Positions 8,950 to 17,344 of a stretch of 64,000 bases of DNA are shown piece by piece. The stretch is from Pseudoalteromonas caenipelagi (lineage in GTDB: Bacteria > Pseudomonadota > Gammaproteobacteria > Enterobacterales > Alteromonadaceae). The stretch is taken from NCBI RefSeq assembly GCF_013140855.1, contig NZ_JABBPG010000005.1, forward strand, positions 1 to 64,000, in the 5' to 3' direction. The notes beneath the pieces are model-generated. The model made no database searches and was not told where the DNA came from. It was given only the letters and a program-made list of their open reading frames with translations. The translations under genes were made by a program, and so were the position numbers. Every line of letters begins with the position of its first letter. Positions within the stretch are counted from its first letter, which is position 1.

Positions 8950-11900
8950 TACGCTACCTTGCTAAGATTATGGGATGGCTCAGCCTGGACAGAGCCGTTT
9001 TTCACTGTAGATAAACCGAATAAATGAGCCGAAGCCGGAATCACAAACAAAACGGTAAGTAAATTAATCGTGATTCCGCCAACGATAATCGCCGCTATTC
9101 CCTGATAGATTTGTGAAGCGTCGGAAGGAAACAATAACAGGGGTAACATGCCAAGAATTGTCGTTAACGAGCTAATGACAACAGCACGCACCCGCTCCTG
9201 CGTACCGGCAACAATTGCAGCAAGGAGATCATGGTGCGCGGCAAAACCTTGCTGCATGGCATCAACAAGCAGAATTGAGTTATTCGCAACTATCCCCAGC
9301 ATGATGGCAAAACCCAACATAGTCAGTACATTAAAATCAACCGGGGTAAACAGGCCTAATGCTTGATAAGCCAAAATGCTGCCGCATAAAGCCGGCATCA
9401 GGGAAACCAGTACATAGACACTGAGCTTCACCGATTTAAACAGCCCAGCAACGATGACAAAAAAGGCCACCACAACAAATAACAACATAACTGCCAAAAA
9501 TAGTTTGGTCTTGGTTAAACTTGCCGCACTTCCTTCAACACTGATAAAGCCTTTGTCTGCAACTAAGCTCTTTAACTGAGGAACCAGATCACTTTCGAGT
9601 TTATCCATCACATCTGAAACCGTTAACTGCTTGTCGGTAATTCTCAAACTTAAGGTCACCGTCTTAGTGCCATTGAGCCGGATCAGTGACGGCAGCTCAC
9701 GGGACTCCTCAATACTCATGAGCTCTCCGACAAAAGAGCGTACGCCATTGCTGGCAACATAAGGGATATTCTCAATTTTACTGTTGGTTTCTTTGAGGGT
9801 TATATAGCCGTTAAGTACTTCGTCGCTATCATTCCATTTGCCGATAAAGTCCGCTTGCCCAATAGCTTTGACCAGGTTTTTAAGCTCTTCATTACCCACA
9901 TTCAGGTGACGGAGCTGTGCAAGGTTTGGAGTTAGCTCATATTCGCTCACAGCCTTATCTATACCTGGCGTGACGCGTAAAGATACACCAGGTAAGGTCT
10001 CTGTGACCATTTCACGAATTTGCTCGATATGAGTGCCAAGCCAGTGCTTATCATTGACAAAAAGGTTCACTTCGATATTGTTGCTGCTTTCTGCCCCGCC
10101 AAGTAACTCTCCCTGTAACACAATGACGCGTTGTTGGGGTAACTCTTCCTTCAAGGTGTCTTTTAAATATGTTAATAATTCGGGAAGTTGATCAGTGTTT
10201 TCCAGGCGCACTGCAGCCGTGGCAAAAAATGGCCAGCCGATGACATAATTGTTTTTTAATTCAATATGTCCAGGTATGGTTTGTAGCACTTGATTGAGGG
10301 GCTCGATTATGTCACGGTCTACAGCTTCGATGCGATTCGACCCCGAGACAGGAATATAGACATCAACCGCATCTCGCTTTACCGAAGGCAAATAGCTTAT
10401 AGAAGGAAATAACCCGATCAAGCCAACAAAGCTAAACAGGATCAGGGCAGTCAGCACAGTGGCGCTTCTTTTCTTTGTTACCAGCATGGTTTTGATTACT
10501 TTGACAACCCAGATAAATGCTAGCTCCCCCGCCGCTTCCCTATGTGGGAGGTAACGCAGGGCAAAGAAAGGGGTGATCAATATTGTAAACAAGAGCGCAA
10601 AGATCAGCCCCGAGGTGATTGCCAAACTTAAGCCTCTAAACAGCTGACCTTCGGCGCCATCGCTAAAGATCACCGGCACAAACACTATCACTGTCGTTAA
10701 TGACGAGGCAAAAAGTGCTGGCACCAATTTGTTCAATGCTTGGTTTATTTTTTCCAGCGTAGACTTTTGTTCTTTTTTCAAGCGGTCTAAATACTCGACA
10801 AAAATCAATACCCCATCAACAAACATACCGGTTGCAAAGGTAATGCCCGCAAGAGAAATCACATTAATAGAGGTGTTAGTGAGGCTGAGTACGATAAAAA
10901 CCCCACATGTTGACAGCAAGGTGATCAAACCGCCCAATAATGTCGGCTGGATTCGCTTAAAGAAAACATAGGAAACAAGTAAAGTGAGTAAAAAACCTGT
11001 CGCGAGTGAACCAAGTATCCATACAATTGCTCTTTCAATAAATAGTCCAGTATCAAACGACAAATTGTAGCTCAGACCGCTGCTACGAATAACGTTTGCC
11101 TCTTGCACCAAAACGCTGTCGACCAAATGCTGTACTTCAATCAGGTTTGCTTCTGCATCCCGTAAAATTCGCATAGCAATGGCTTGCTGGCCATTATACC
11201 TTGCTGTCGCAGTCTGAATGATCGGTTCAACCGATACTTCAGCAATATCCTGCAATAAAATAGCAACCCCGTTCACATACGACACCGGGGTTTGCCGTAT
11301 ATCGTCAAGTGAGCTCGTTTGCTTAAATTTAGCGGTAATAACACTGTCACCTTCATACAAACGGGTAACAGGTTGAGTCAACATATTACTGACAATACTG
11401 CGAACTTTTTCAAAGCTTAAGTGCAACTGATACAGCTTTTCCATATCAAGGCGCACTTGCAGTTGGTTTTCTAATAGGGGATTGAGTTCAACTTCTTCGA
11501 CCCCGCGAAGCAACTTAAATTTATGCGAAGCTAAATTATTGATCAAGCGAAGCTGTTCCTGTGAAAACTCTCCCAGCTCTGAAGTAATAAAATAGCTGCC
11601 GACAACCCGGTTGGAGACATTGCTACCGCCATGGCGAAAAAGTAAGGCTTTGATATTCAAAGGTAAAGGTCTAGCCCGGGACAGGAGTGACGCTAGCTCT
11701 TTTTCAGCTTCATCCAGATCAGTGCCAAAAGCAAAGGTAACTTCAAACGACGCACTTTCCGCTTTAGTGGTAACCTTTAGAGCTTCAAAATGGTCCAGTT
11801 TTCCCAGAATGGAGTCTTCGTATGGTTTAACGACATCCGAAATTAAAAACTCTTCTGTAGCTCCAGGCCAAGCCACGGAAAAAGATATTTTGGGAGGTTC

Positions 11901-12023
11901 AATATCAGGTAATAATTGTACTTTATTTTTTAGTATACAAAAGCCACCAAAAATAAAAATAATTGTACAAATACTTATTACAAAGTATTGGCGCATAACT
12001 ACAAGAATCCTTCTTAACACCAT
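8949..12023 (-). CDS. RND-family efflux permease (AcrB/HAE type)
   Basis: Inner-membrane proton-driven exporter of 1024 residues, the expected length for AcrB relatives. It has TM1 at about 12-30, a large periplasmic loop, a TM2-TM6 cluster (about 330-480), a second periplasmic loop and TM8-TM12 (about 830-1000). In TM4 the relay region reads FVDGV, keeping one of the two aspartates of AcrB (VDDA). In TM10 it reads VANNS, with Asn where AcrB has Lys940; this points to a divergent HAE subgroup rather than a dead pump. First gene of the operon with the adaptor and NRPS genes. The ATG at 12023 lies 16 bases after a strong AAGGAGG, an unusually long spacing; an internal ATG at 11996 is the alternative. 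Confidence 0.9.
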   Translation of the reverse strand: MVLRRILVVMRQYFVISICTIIFIFGGFCILKNKVQLLPDIEPPKISFSVAWPGATEEFLISDVVKPYEDSILGKLDHFEALKVTTKAESASFEVTFAFGTDLDEAEKELASLLSRARPLPLNIKALLFRHGGSNVSNRVVGSYFITSELGEFSQEQLRLINNLASHKFKLLRGVEEVELNPLLENQLQVRLDMEKLYQLHLSFEKVRSIVSNMLTQPVTRLYEGDSVITAKFKQTSSLDDIRQTPVSYVNGVAILLQDIAEVSVEPIIQTATARYNGQQAIAMRILRDAEANLIEVQHLVDSVLVQEANVIRSSGLSYNLSFDTGLFIERAIVWILGSLATGFLLTLLVSYVFFKRIQPTLLGGLITLLSTCGVFIVLSLTNTSINVISLAGITFATGMFVDGVLIFVEYLDRLKKEQKSTLEKINQALNKLVPALFASSLTTVIVFVPVIFSDGAEGQLFRGLSLAITSGLIFALLFTILITPFFALRYLPHREAAGELAFIWVVKVIKTMLVTKKRSATVLTALILFSFVGLIGLFPSISYLPSVKRDAVDVYIPVSGSNRIEAVDRDIIEPLNQVLQTIPGHIELKNNYVIGWPFFATAAVRLENTDQLPELLTYLKDTLKEELPQQRVIVLQGELLGGAESSNNIEVNLFVNDKHWLGTHIEQIREMVTETLPGVSLRVTPGIDKAVSEYELTPNLAQLRHLNVGNEELKNLVKAIGQADFIGKWNDSDEVLNGYITLKETNSKIENIPYVASNGVRSFVGELMSIEESRELPSLIRLNGTKTVTLSLRITDKQLTVSDVMDKLESDLVPQLKSLVADKGFISVEGSAASLTKTKLFLAVMLLFVVVAFFVIVAGLFKSVKLSVYVLVSLMPALCGSILAYQALGLFTPVDFNVLTMLGFAIMLGIVANNSILLVDAMQQGFAAHHDLLAAIVAGTQERVRAVVISSLTTILGMLPLLLFPSDASQIYQGIAAIIVGGITINLLTVLFVIPASAHLFGLSTVKNGSVQAEPSHNLSKVA

Positions 12024-12087
12024 TAAAAAAACTAATTTCCCTCCTTCAAGCCAACAATATTTGACTCAGAACAAGAAAACGTTAAAT

Positions 12088-12115
12088 AAAATACACGCTT
12101 TATAAAGTATGTCAA
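12088..12115 (-). promoter_or_regulatory. Sigma-70-like promoter of the RND-NRPS operon
   Basis: On the minus strand there is a TTGACA at 12115-12110, a 16-base spacer and TATTTT at 12093-12088, about 65 bases upstream of the RND permease start. The -35 is a full consensus match. It is the only strong candidate seen in front of this long operon. Confidence 0.6.
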
Positions 12116-12480
12116 TAAACATATGAATAAATAGGAGAATTTAGGAGAATTTCAATTTTTTAATTTGGTAACACCACTTAGCTCCATGTTAGAACGCTCG
12201 TTGTTTTTAGTCCATAAGAACTGAGTTATTCTATCTTTAAGCTCGCCAACATCACGATAATATAATGGCTAATTCCATTATATTTTGCGGCTAAATTAAA
12301 GATAATTTTTCTAGCAAGAGTCAGCTTTATTTAGCTTTTTTATTATGATTCTGCACTTTTGTCAGACCAATAGTTTTTTGGTTATTGATGATGTTTTAGC
12401 AGTTCCTTTTATCCAAAGTATTCTTCCTTCATATTAATCGCTAAGACTAGTTAAAGCTTTGTTGAGAGTTGGTCTACTAA
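12116..12480. other. AT-rich non-coding stretch between the NRPS operon and IS remnant
   Basis: No gene is supported here. It contains a direct duplication of TAGGAGAATT near 12132-12152 and an inverted repeat with 10-base arms, AATATAATGG at 12259-12268 and CCATTATATT at 12275-12284. The repeat could be an operator or a weak hairpin. Confidence 0.5.
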
Positions 12481-12543
12481 TAATCCGTACCAACACTTTT
12501 GGACACCTTGCTAAGTGGGTGCAATCGCTTAACGAGGTGAAAA

Positions 12544-12828
12544 ATGTCAACAAAGAAAGTCCGCAAAACACATACCGCTGAATTTAAAGCTGAAGCTCTG
12601 AAATTGGCCGATAAGATCGGCGTAGCTGCCGCAGTTAGATAATTAAAACTTTATGAATCTCAATTGTATAACTGGCGCTCTGCTGCCGAGAAAAAGTCTA
12701 ATACCAGTGAATATGAATCCTAGCTTGCTGCTGAAGTGGCACGCTTAAAGCGCCAGTTAGCTGAGCAGGCAGAAGATTTATCCATCTTAAAAAAGGCGGC
12801 CACCTACTTCGCGAAGAACCAAAAATAG
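12544..12828 (+). pseudogene. IS3-family orfA, broken by two stop codons
   Basis: From the ATG at 12544 the frame encodes an IS3 OrfA-like HTH protein (start MSTKKVRKTHTAEFKAEAL, end AATYFAKNQK). In-frame stops lie at 12640-12642 (TAA) and at 12721-12723 (TAG), each consistent with a single base change from a glutamine codon. The natural end is the TAG at 12826. The A6G slippery heptamer near the end is the usual site for making the OrfAB fusion. The protein cannot be made at full length. Confidence 0.85.
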
Positions 12829-12830
12829 CG

Positions 12831-13407
12831 CGGTTTGAGTTTATTATGGAGCATTAGCACCTGTTCTCGTTAATCAGAGTGGTTGTGGTGCTTTCAGGTG
12901 TCGCGTAGTGGGTATTATGCCTGGCGTAAAAGTGGCCTGATGCCAAGCCCGAGAGCGGAGAAGCGTGCCGAGCGAGATGTATTGATACAGGAAGCCTTTG
13001 ACAATTCCAAAGCCCGTAATGGTGCTAGTCGAATTCAGGAAGATCTTGCTGAGCATGACGTAAAAACCATACGAAACAGCATGGTGCGTCAAGGTTTGGT
13101 GGCCAAAGCAGCCCGCAAGTTTAAGGTTACAACAGATAGCAATCATACGCTCCCTGTTGCGCCTAATTTGCTTGAACAAGACTTTAACGCAACGGGCCCG
13201 AACCAGAAATGGGTCGGTGATATTACGTACTTGATAACAAGCGAAGGCTGGCTGTATTTGGCTGTGATTATCTATCTCTACTCACGAACCGTGATTGGAT
13301 GGTCGATGAGTAACCGCATGACGGCAAACTAGGCGTGTGATGCGCTTAAAATGGCCTTATTCCGTCGTGGACGTCCAAAAAAAGTGATCGTTCAATGCAG
13401 CTTCTGA
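12831..13407 (+). pseudogene. IS3-family orfB transposase fragment
   Basis: The beginning (RFEFIMEH, then a TAG at 12855, then HLFSLIR) is in a different frame from the main part, which starts around 12883 with [11 protein letters not shown] and continues through the HTH_21-like region and the start of the rve integrase core (WVGDITYL, first catalytic Asp). A TAG at 13330 interrupts it again (MTAN-stop-ACDAL), and after KKVIV the similarity stops, so the second Asp and the Glu of the DDE triad are lost. So there are two stops, one frameshift and one truncation. Confidence 0.85.
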
Positions 13408-13425
13408 ATTATCACACAAGGTAAC

Positions 13426-13512
13426 TTAGCAATCTTCACTAAGCGTGTTTTCTAGCACCACTCGGTTTAGGGGATCGCTATCAACAACAAGAACATGTGC
13501 ACCGCTTACCAT
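13426..13512 (-). pseudogene. Response regulator receiver domain, truncated to 28 codons
   Basis: Directly after the stop of the histidine kinase (TAG at 13515-13513) an ATG at 13512 opens a frame that reads like the first beta strand and helix of a CheY-like receiver: HVLVVDSDPLNRVVLENTL. It ends at a TAA at 13426, right where the IS remnant begins. The phosphorylated aspartate and everything after helix 1 are missing. The zero-base gap to the kinase suggests the two were one operon and the regulator was lost through IS insertion and deletion. It is too short to trust by composition alone, but the VDSDPLNR motif and its position support it. Confidence 0.7.
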
Positions 13513-16500
13513 CTAATCACCTTCGTACTGCCTCAATATATACTCACGAACTTGAGTTAAACGCATGATTAAGTGTGCAACTAAGTGACTCTTTTGTAGC
13601 TGATTCGTCTCTTTTAAGTGTTGCTCTAGTTGCATAGCAGCGTCTGAAAGTGCAATAAAGCCCACTCCCCCCGCTGCACCTTTAATATTGTGCGCCATCA
13701 TTTGTAGCTTGTCTGTATCACTTTGCATACTCACCTTTTGTAAATATTCTGTACACATCTTTGAAAACTTATCAAGCATTTTGTTCAATAGTTCAGCATC
13801 TCCCATCATTTGTTGTAACGCTAACTCACCATCAAAAAAAGTCGCTTCGCTTGCTATATACTGCTGTAATGTTTGGTGTAGCATGGTCTGTGAGACAGGC
13901 TTAGTTAGATAGCCGTCCATACCTACTGCTTTAGCACGTTTTCGTTCAGTTACTTGGGCATTCGCGGTTAATGCCACTATCGGACTGGTAAATTTTGGTA
14001 GTGATTGCCTAAGTGCCTGAGTGGCTTGAAACCCATCCGTACCTGGCATATGAATATCCATTAATATAATATCGGGTTGTAAAACAGCGACAATGTCAAC
14101 TAGGTTAGCCGCCGAGCTCAATACGACTACATTAACCTTCATTGTTCGCAACATATTCGCCGTGATATCTTGATTTACCTCATTGTCGTCAACCACAAGA
14201 CACAAACAACCAGACACTTCTTGCCGGGTTTTAGGCAGTTCAGGGGCATGCTGCTCATGTAACAAAAAACAAAAGGCACTTTGTAAAAACATGGCCTCAG
14301 GCATTATTTTTACAATTGTTGAACTTGCTACTGGTAAAGAGCAAACAGGTTGCTTACTGATCACATACTTGAGATTTTGCATGTGTTCTGACATGTTCTT
14401 TGCAAGCGCACTCACTTCGTTTTGCTCACAAACAACCAAACTTTTATAATTTCCATGAGCCAGCTCTGCTACAGCTTCGTTAGCACTGTGTACCATACAG
14501 ATATTGCTCTGCCTAAGGAACTCAGTAATTCTATCGTTTGCGCATAGCCACAGCACCGGCGCACTTTTAGCTGGTATCACACACTCAGCTTTGTCTATTT
14601 TTAATGTAAAGTAAAACTCACTCCCTTTAGCAAGCTCACTGCTCAAAGAAATCGTGCCACCAAGTAATGATACTTCGTGCTTCACAATAGCCAGCCCTAA
14701 GCCTATCCCTTCATGTTGACGTGAAAAAGATTCATCACCTTGAGTAAATGCATCAAATAATCGCTGTTGATCTTCTCTTTTGATACCAATACCTGTGTCT
14801 GCAACACAAAAGCGAATACTCTGTTGCTCTTTGCTATTTGTAACAACAGACATGCTCAAGGTAATGCCACCCGTTTGAGTATACTTAACCGCATTGTTGA
14901 GCAAGTTCAGTAGCACCTGCTTTATTTTATTTACATCGCTTTGTAAAACAGGCCAGATACGGTCATCGACTTTAATAGTGAGTGTTAATTTCTTTTGTTC
15001 ACTTAAAGGTGCTATCAACTCTTGGCAATCTTGCACCAACGTAGCAATACAAAAAGGTTCGATGCAAACGGCCAGCTTTTGTCGCTCAACTTTGGCAAAC
15101 GTTAAAATGCTATCAAGCATACTGAGCAGCTGTATCGAAGCATGTTCCACTTTAGCTAGCATAGCTAAATGCGGCTCATTGAGTTGTTGCTTTTTCATTA
15201 TTCCCACTACGCCCTGAATAACATTCAAAGGCGTGCGGATCTCATGACTGATATTGGCGATAAAACGACTTTTAGCCAACGTCGCTCTTTCGGCATCTAA
15301 CCTAGCCTGCGTTAAGCTAGTAACATCTTGTAAGTGCAACACATAATATTTAGCGACTTTACTTTTGTCCCACACTAAAGACGCGCTCAATTGCAACCAG
15401 CTGTATGGCTCACCTTGCGAAATACTCAACTCAAGCACATTCTTTGAGTTCTTCAACAACATGCTCAGTATATGAGAGATTGCCAAATAACTATCGGAAG
15501 AAAATAATGACGATAAATGTATGTTAGGACCAAACTCGGCACAGTCTAAGTATTTTCTCGCCGCTTTGTTCATCGCTAACACACCTTTATCAAGGGAAAC
15601 TAAAATCACCCCATTTGGCGCATACTCCATAGCAGCTTTGAAGTTTTCTTCAGAGGTTTGTAGTGCCTTTATTGCTTGCTGCTGAGAGGTAATATCACGT
15701 GCCACTCCCAAACTACCCAATAGACCTCTTTGCGAGTCTAAAAACGGGCTCAAGGTTAACATGTAACTTTTGTCATCTAGCATGACCGTTTGGGTAATGG
15801 CCTGCTTCTCATCGCGCATCTGCTGCTCAAGCGTCAACAACTCAGGGTATAAGCCGGTGATATCACCTTGCTCACGCCCAACTAACTGCGACTTATCAAT
15901 ACCCAAAAATTGTTCAAAAGCACGGTTACAACCGATAAATGATCCGTCGATGTTTTTGAAATAAATCAAGTCAGGCACGCTATCTAGCACGGTATTAAGC
16001 AGTGCAGCTTGGCGCTCTTTGGCTTCAAGGGAACGTGACAACGCTTTTTTTTGTGACTGAACTTGCTCATCCAAAACATCGTTATTGCGTTGCAGCTGTT
16101 CAAGCAAACTTTGTTTTTGTGTGATGACTTGTTTGACAGCACTAAACCAAGGCTGCCAATCAACGGGGATGACATAATCAAAGGTACTTTTAGGCGTTTG
16201 TTCCTGATGCGTCAGATAGTTTAAAAAGTAACTAACCGGGCGAATAAAGATACTATTTCCCAACCAACTGAGGAGCAGGTATACCGCAACCATAAAGGTT
16301 AATAAAAAACAAAATTCAAGCATCACCTCAAATAATATCGGCTTAATAAATTGCATCTCATCTTGTTCATAAACAACATCCATAGGCTCATCAACTCTGA
16401 GCGTATACAACTGCACCCCACCTTGCCAAGGTATAGCGCGATTCATACTGTTGTTGGGTCTAAGCGTAACCTCTTCATCACTCAGCAAATTACGCTTATC

Positions 16501-17229
16501 TTTATTCAGTAACGAGACTTTACCATGTGCCGCTGTCACATCATTTAACCAAATAGCAACATCGTTACTATCATACACCAGCATGACATATTCACCTTTG
16601 GCATTACCACTGTGCTTAGCAATACTAAAGTAATGTTTGCCTTGGACCTTTACTCGCTGACTGCTACTGAAATTGTAGTTAGAAAAGTCTGGTGATAGTG
16701 CGCCATCTAGCATCGTACTGAGCAAGTGACTGGTATCAGTATTTCTACGGCGCACAAACGCGAACTGCCCTTCTTTGACATAAGCGATGGCGTCCAATGC
16801 AGGAATTAATGACAAAGCAGTATTAAATGCAGGCCCTAAAGCGAGTATTTGTTGCCAATTATCAGGTACAGCAAAATCATTTTCAACGGCTTTGCGAACG
16901 ACTATTTCGCCACCATTGGCATCAAGTTTGTGATAATAATTGTTCGTTTTGGCAAGTGTTTGAAGTATTGATTCATCAAATTGATAACTAAGAGGTAGTT
17001 CAATACTGGTGAAGATATTATCAATGACATTACTGGCCTCTGCCACTTTTTGCATGATTTGCGTGTCGATGGCTTCATAGTAGGCTTGATGTTCAGAAAA
17101 TGCGCGATTGAGTTTGATATGATACAAGTGAAGACATAAAAAACCAGCCACAAATATCGACATAAATAACCCTGTCAACGCAGCAGTTCGATATTTTTTG
17201 AGTGGGATAAAATCTTGGTTCTTGTCCAT
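13513..17229 (-). CDS. Hybrid sensor histidine kinase (PAS-HisKA-HATPase-REC-HPt)
   Basis: Inner-membrane sensor of about 1238 residues, organised like BarA/ArcB-type phosphorelay kinases. It has TM1 (about 17-37), a periplasmic sensor domain (about 40-300), TM2 (about 305-330), a coiled coil (about 375-410), two PAS domains (about 410-640), HisKA with SHEIRTP (His near 662), an HATPase domain (DTGIGI, GIGLGLAI), a receiver (VVDDNEVN, LMDIHMP with Asp near 1058) and a C-terminal HPt domain (AHNIKGAAGG, His near 1180). The ATG at 17229 is preferred over an upstream TTG at 17238. The cognate response regulator next to it is truncated, so it may now signal to a regulator elsewhere or be orphaned. 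The ligand is unknown. Confidence 0.92.
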   Translation of the reverse strand: MDKNQDFIPLKKYRTAALTGLFMSIFVAGFLCLHLYHIKLNRAFSEHQAYYEAIDTQIMQKVAEASNVIDNIFTSIELPLSYQFDESILQTLAKTNNYYHKLDANGGEIVVRKAVENDFAVPDNWQQILALGPAFNTALSLIPALDAIAYVKEGQFAFVRRRNTDTSHLLSTMLDGALSPDFSNYNFSSSQRVKVQGKHYFSIAKHSGNAKGEYVMLVYDSNDVAIWLNDVTAAHGKVSLLNKDKRNLLSDEEVTLRPNNSMNRAIPWQGGVQLYTLRVDEPMDVVYEQDEMQFIKPILFEVMLEFCFLLTFMVAVYLLLSWLGNSIFIRPVSYFLNYLTHQEQTPKSTFDYVIPVDWQPWFSAVKQVITQKQSLLEQLQRNNDVLDEQVQSQKKALSRSLEAKERQAALLNTVLDSVPDLIYFKNIDGSFIGCNRAFEQFLGIDKSQLVGREQGDITGLYPELLTLEQQMRDEKQAITQTVMLDDKSYMLTLSPFLDSQRGLLGSLGVARDITSQQQAIKALQTSEENFKAAMEYAPNGVILVSLDKGVLAMNKAARKYLDCAEFGPNIHLSSLFSSDSYLAISHILSMLLKNSKNVLELSISQGEPYSWLQLSASLVWDKSKVAKYYVLHLQDVTSLTQARLDAERATLAKSRFIANISHEIRTPLNVIQGVVGIMKKQQLNEPHLAMLAKVEHASIQLLSMLDSILTFAKVERQKLAVCIEPFCIATLVQDCQELIAPLSEQKKLTLTIKVDDRIWPVLQSDVNKIKQVLLNLLNNAVKYTQTGGITLSMSVVTNSKEQQSIRFCVADTGIGIKREDQQRLFDAFTQGDESFSRQHEGIGLGLAIVKHEVSLLGGTISLSSELAKGSEFYFTLKIDKAECVIPAKSAPVLWLCANDRITEFLRQSNICMVHSANEAVAELAHGNYKSLVVCEQNEVSALAKNMSEHMQNLKYVISKQPVCSLPVASSTIVKIMPEAMFLQSAFCFLLHEQHAPELPKTRQEVSGCLCLVVDDNEVNQDITANMLRTMKVNVVVLSSAANLVDIVAVLQPDIILMDIHMPGTDGFQATQALRQSLPKFTSPIVALTANAQVTERKRAKAVGMDGYLTKPVSQTMLHQTLQQYIASEATFFDGELALQQMMGDAELLNKMLDKFSKMCTEYLQKVSMQSDTDKLQMMAHNIKGAAGGVGFIALSDAAMQLEQHLKETNQLQKSHLVAHLIMRLTQVREYILRQYEGD

Positions 17230-17300
17230 TACAGCCAAACTGTTAATTTATTATTAAGCAAGAACATTACCAGTAATGCTAGGATTGTCTATTAAAAGTG

Positions 17301-17331
17301 TTTAAAAGCAGGCCACGACACGGTGGCCTGT
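17301..17331 (-). terminator. Intrinsic terminator downstream of the PhoH-like gene
   Basis: CAGGCCAC at 17309-17316 and GTGGCCTG at 17323-17330 form an eight-base-pair stem. On the minus strand it is followed by CTTTTAAA, just after the stop at 17345. Confidence 0.7.
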
Positions 17332-17344
17332 AGGTGTTGATTTA

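Larger units (their letters stand above)
12481..13407 (+). mobile_element. Degenerate, 3'-truncated IS3-family insertion sequence
   Basis: Two consecutive reading frames have the arrangement and motifs of IS3-family orfA/orfB: an orfA with an N-terminal HTH and a leucine-rich end, a slippery AAAAAAG at 12789-12795, and an orfB with the VSRSGYYAW and WVGDITYL transposase motifs. Both carry premature stops, orfB has a frameshift, and the DDE domain is cut off after KKVIV near 13393. The left end is probably near 12480 but the inverted repeats could not be fixed; the right end is missing. It is unable to transpose alone. Confidence 0.82.

Noticed and set aside
12874-13179. Minus-strand open frame across the IS remnant
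   Set aside because: Antisense shadow of the transposase frame; no motif.
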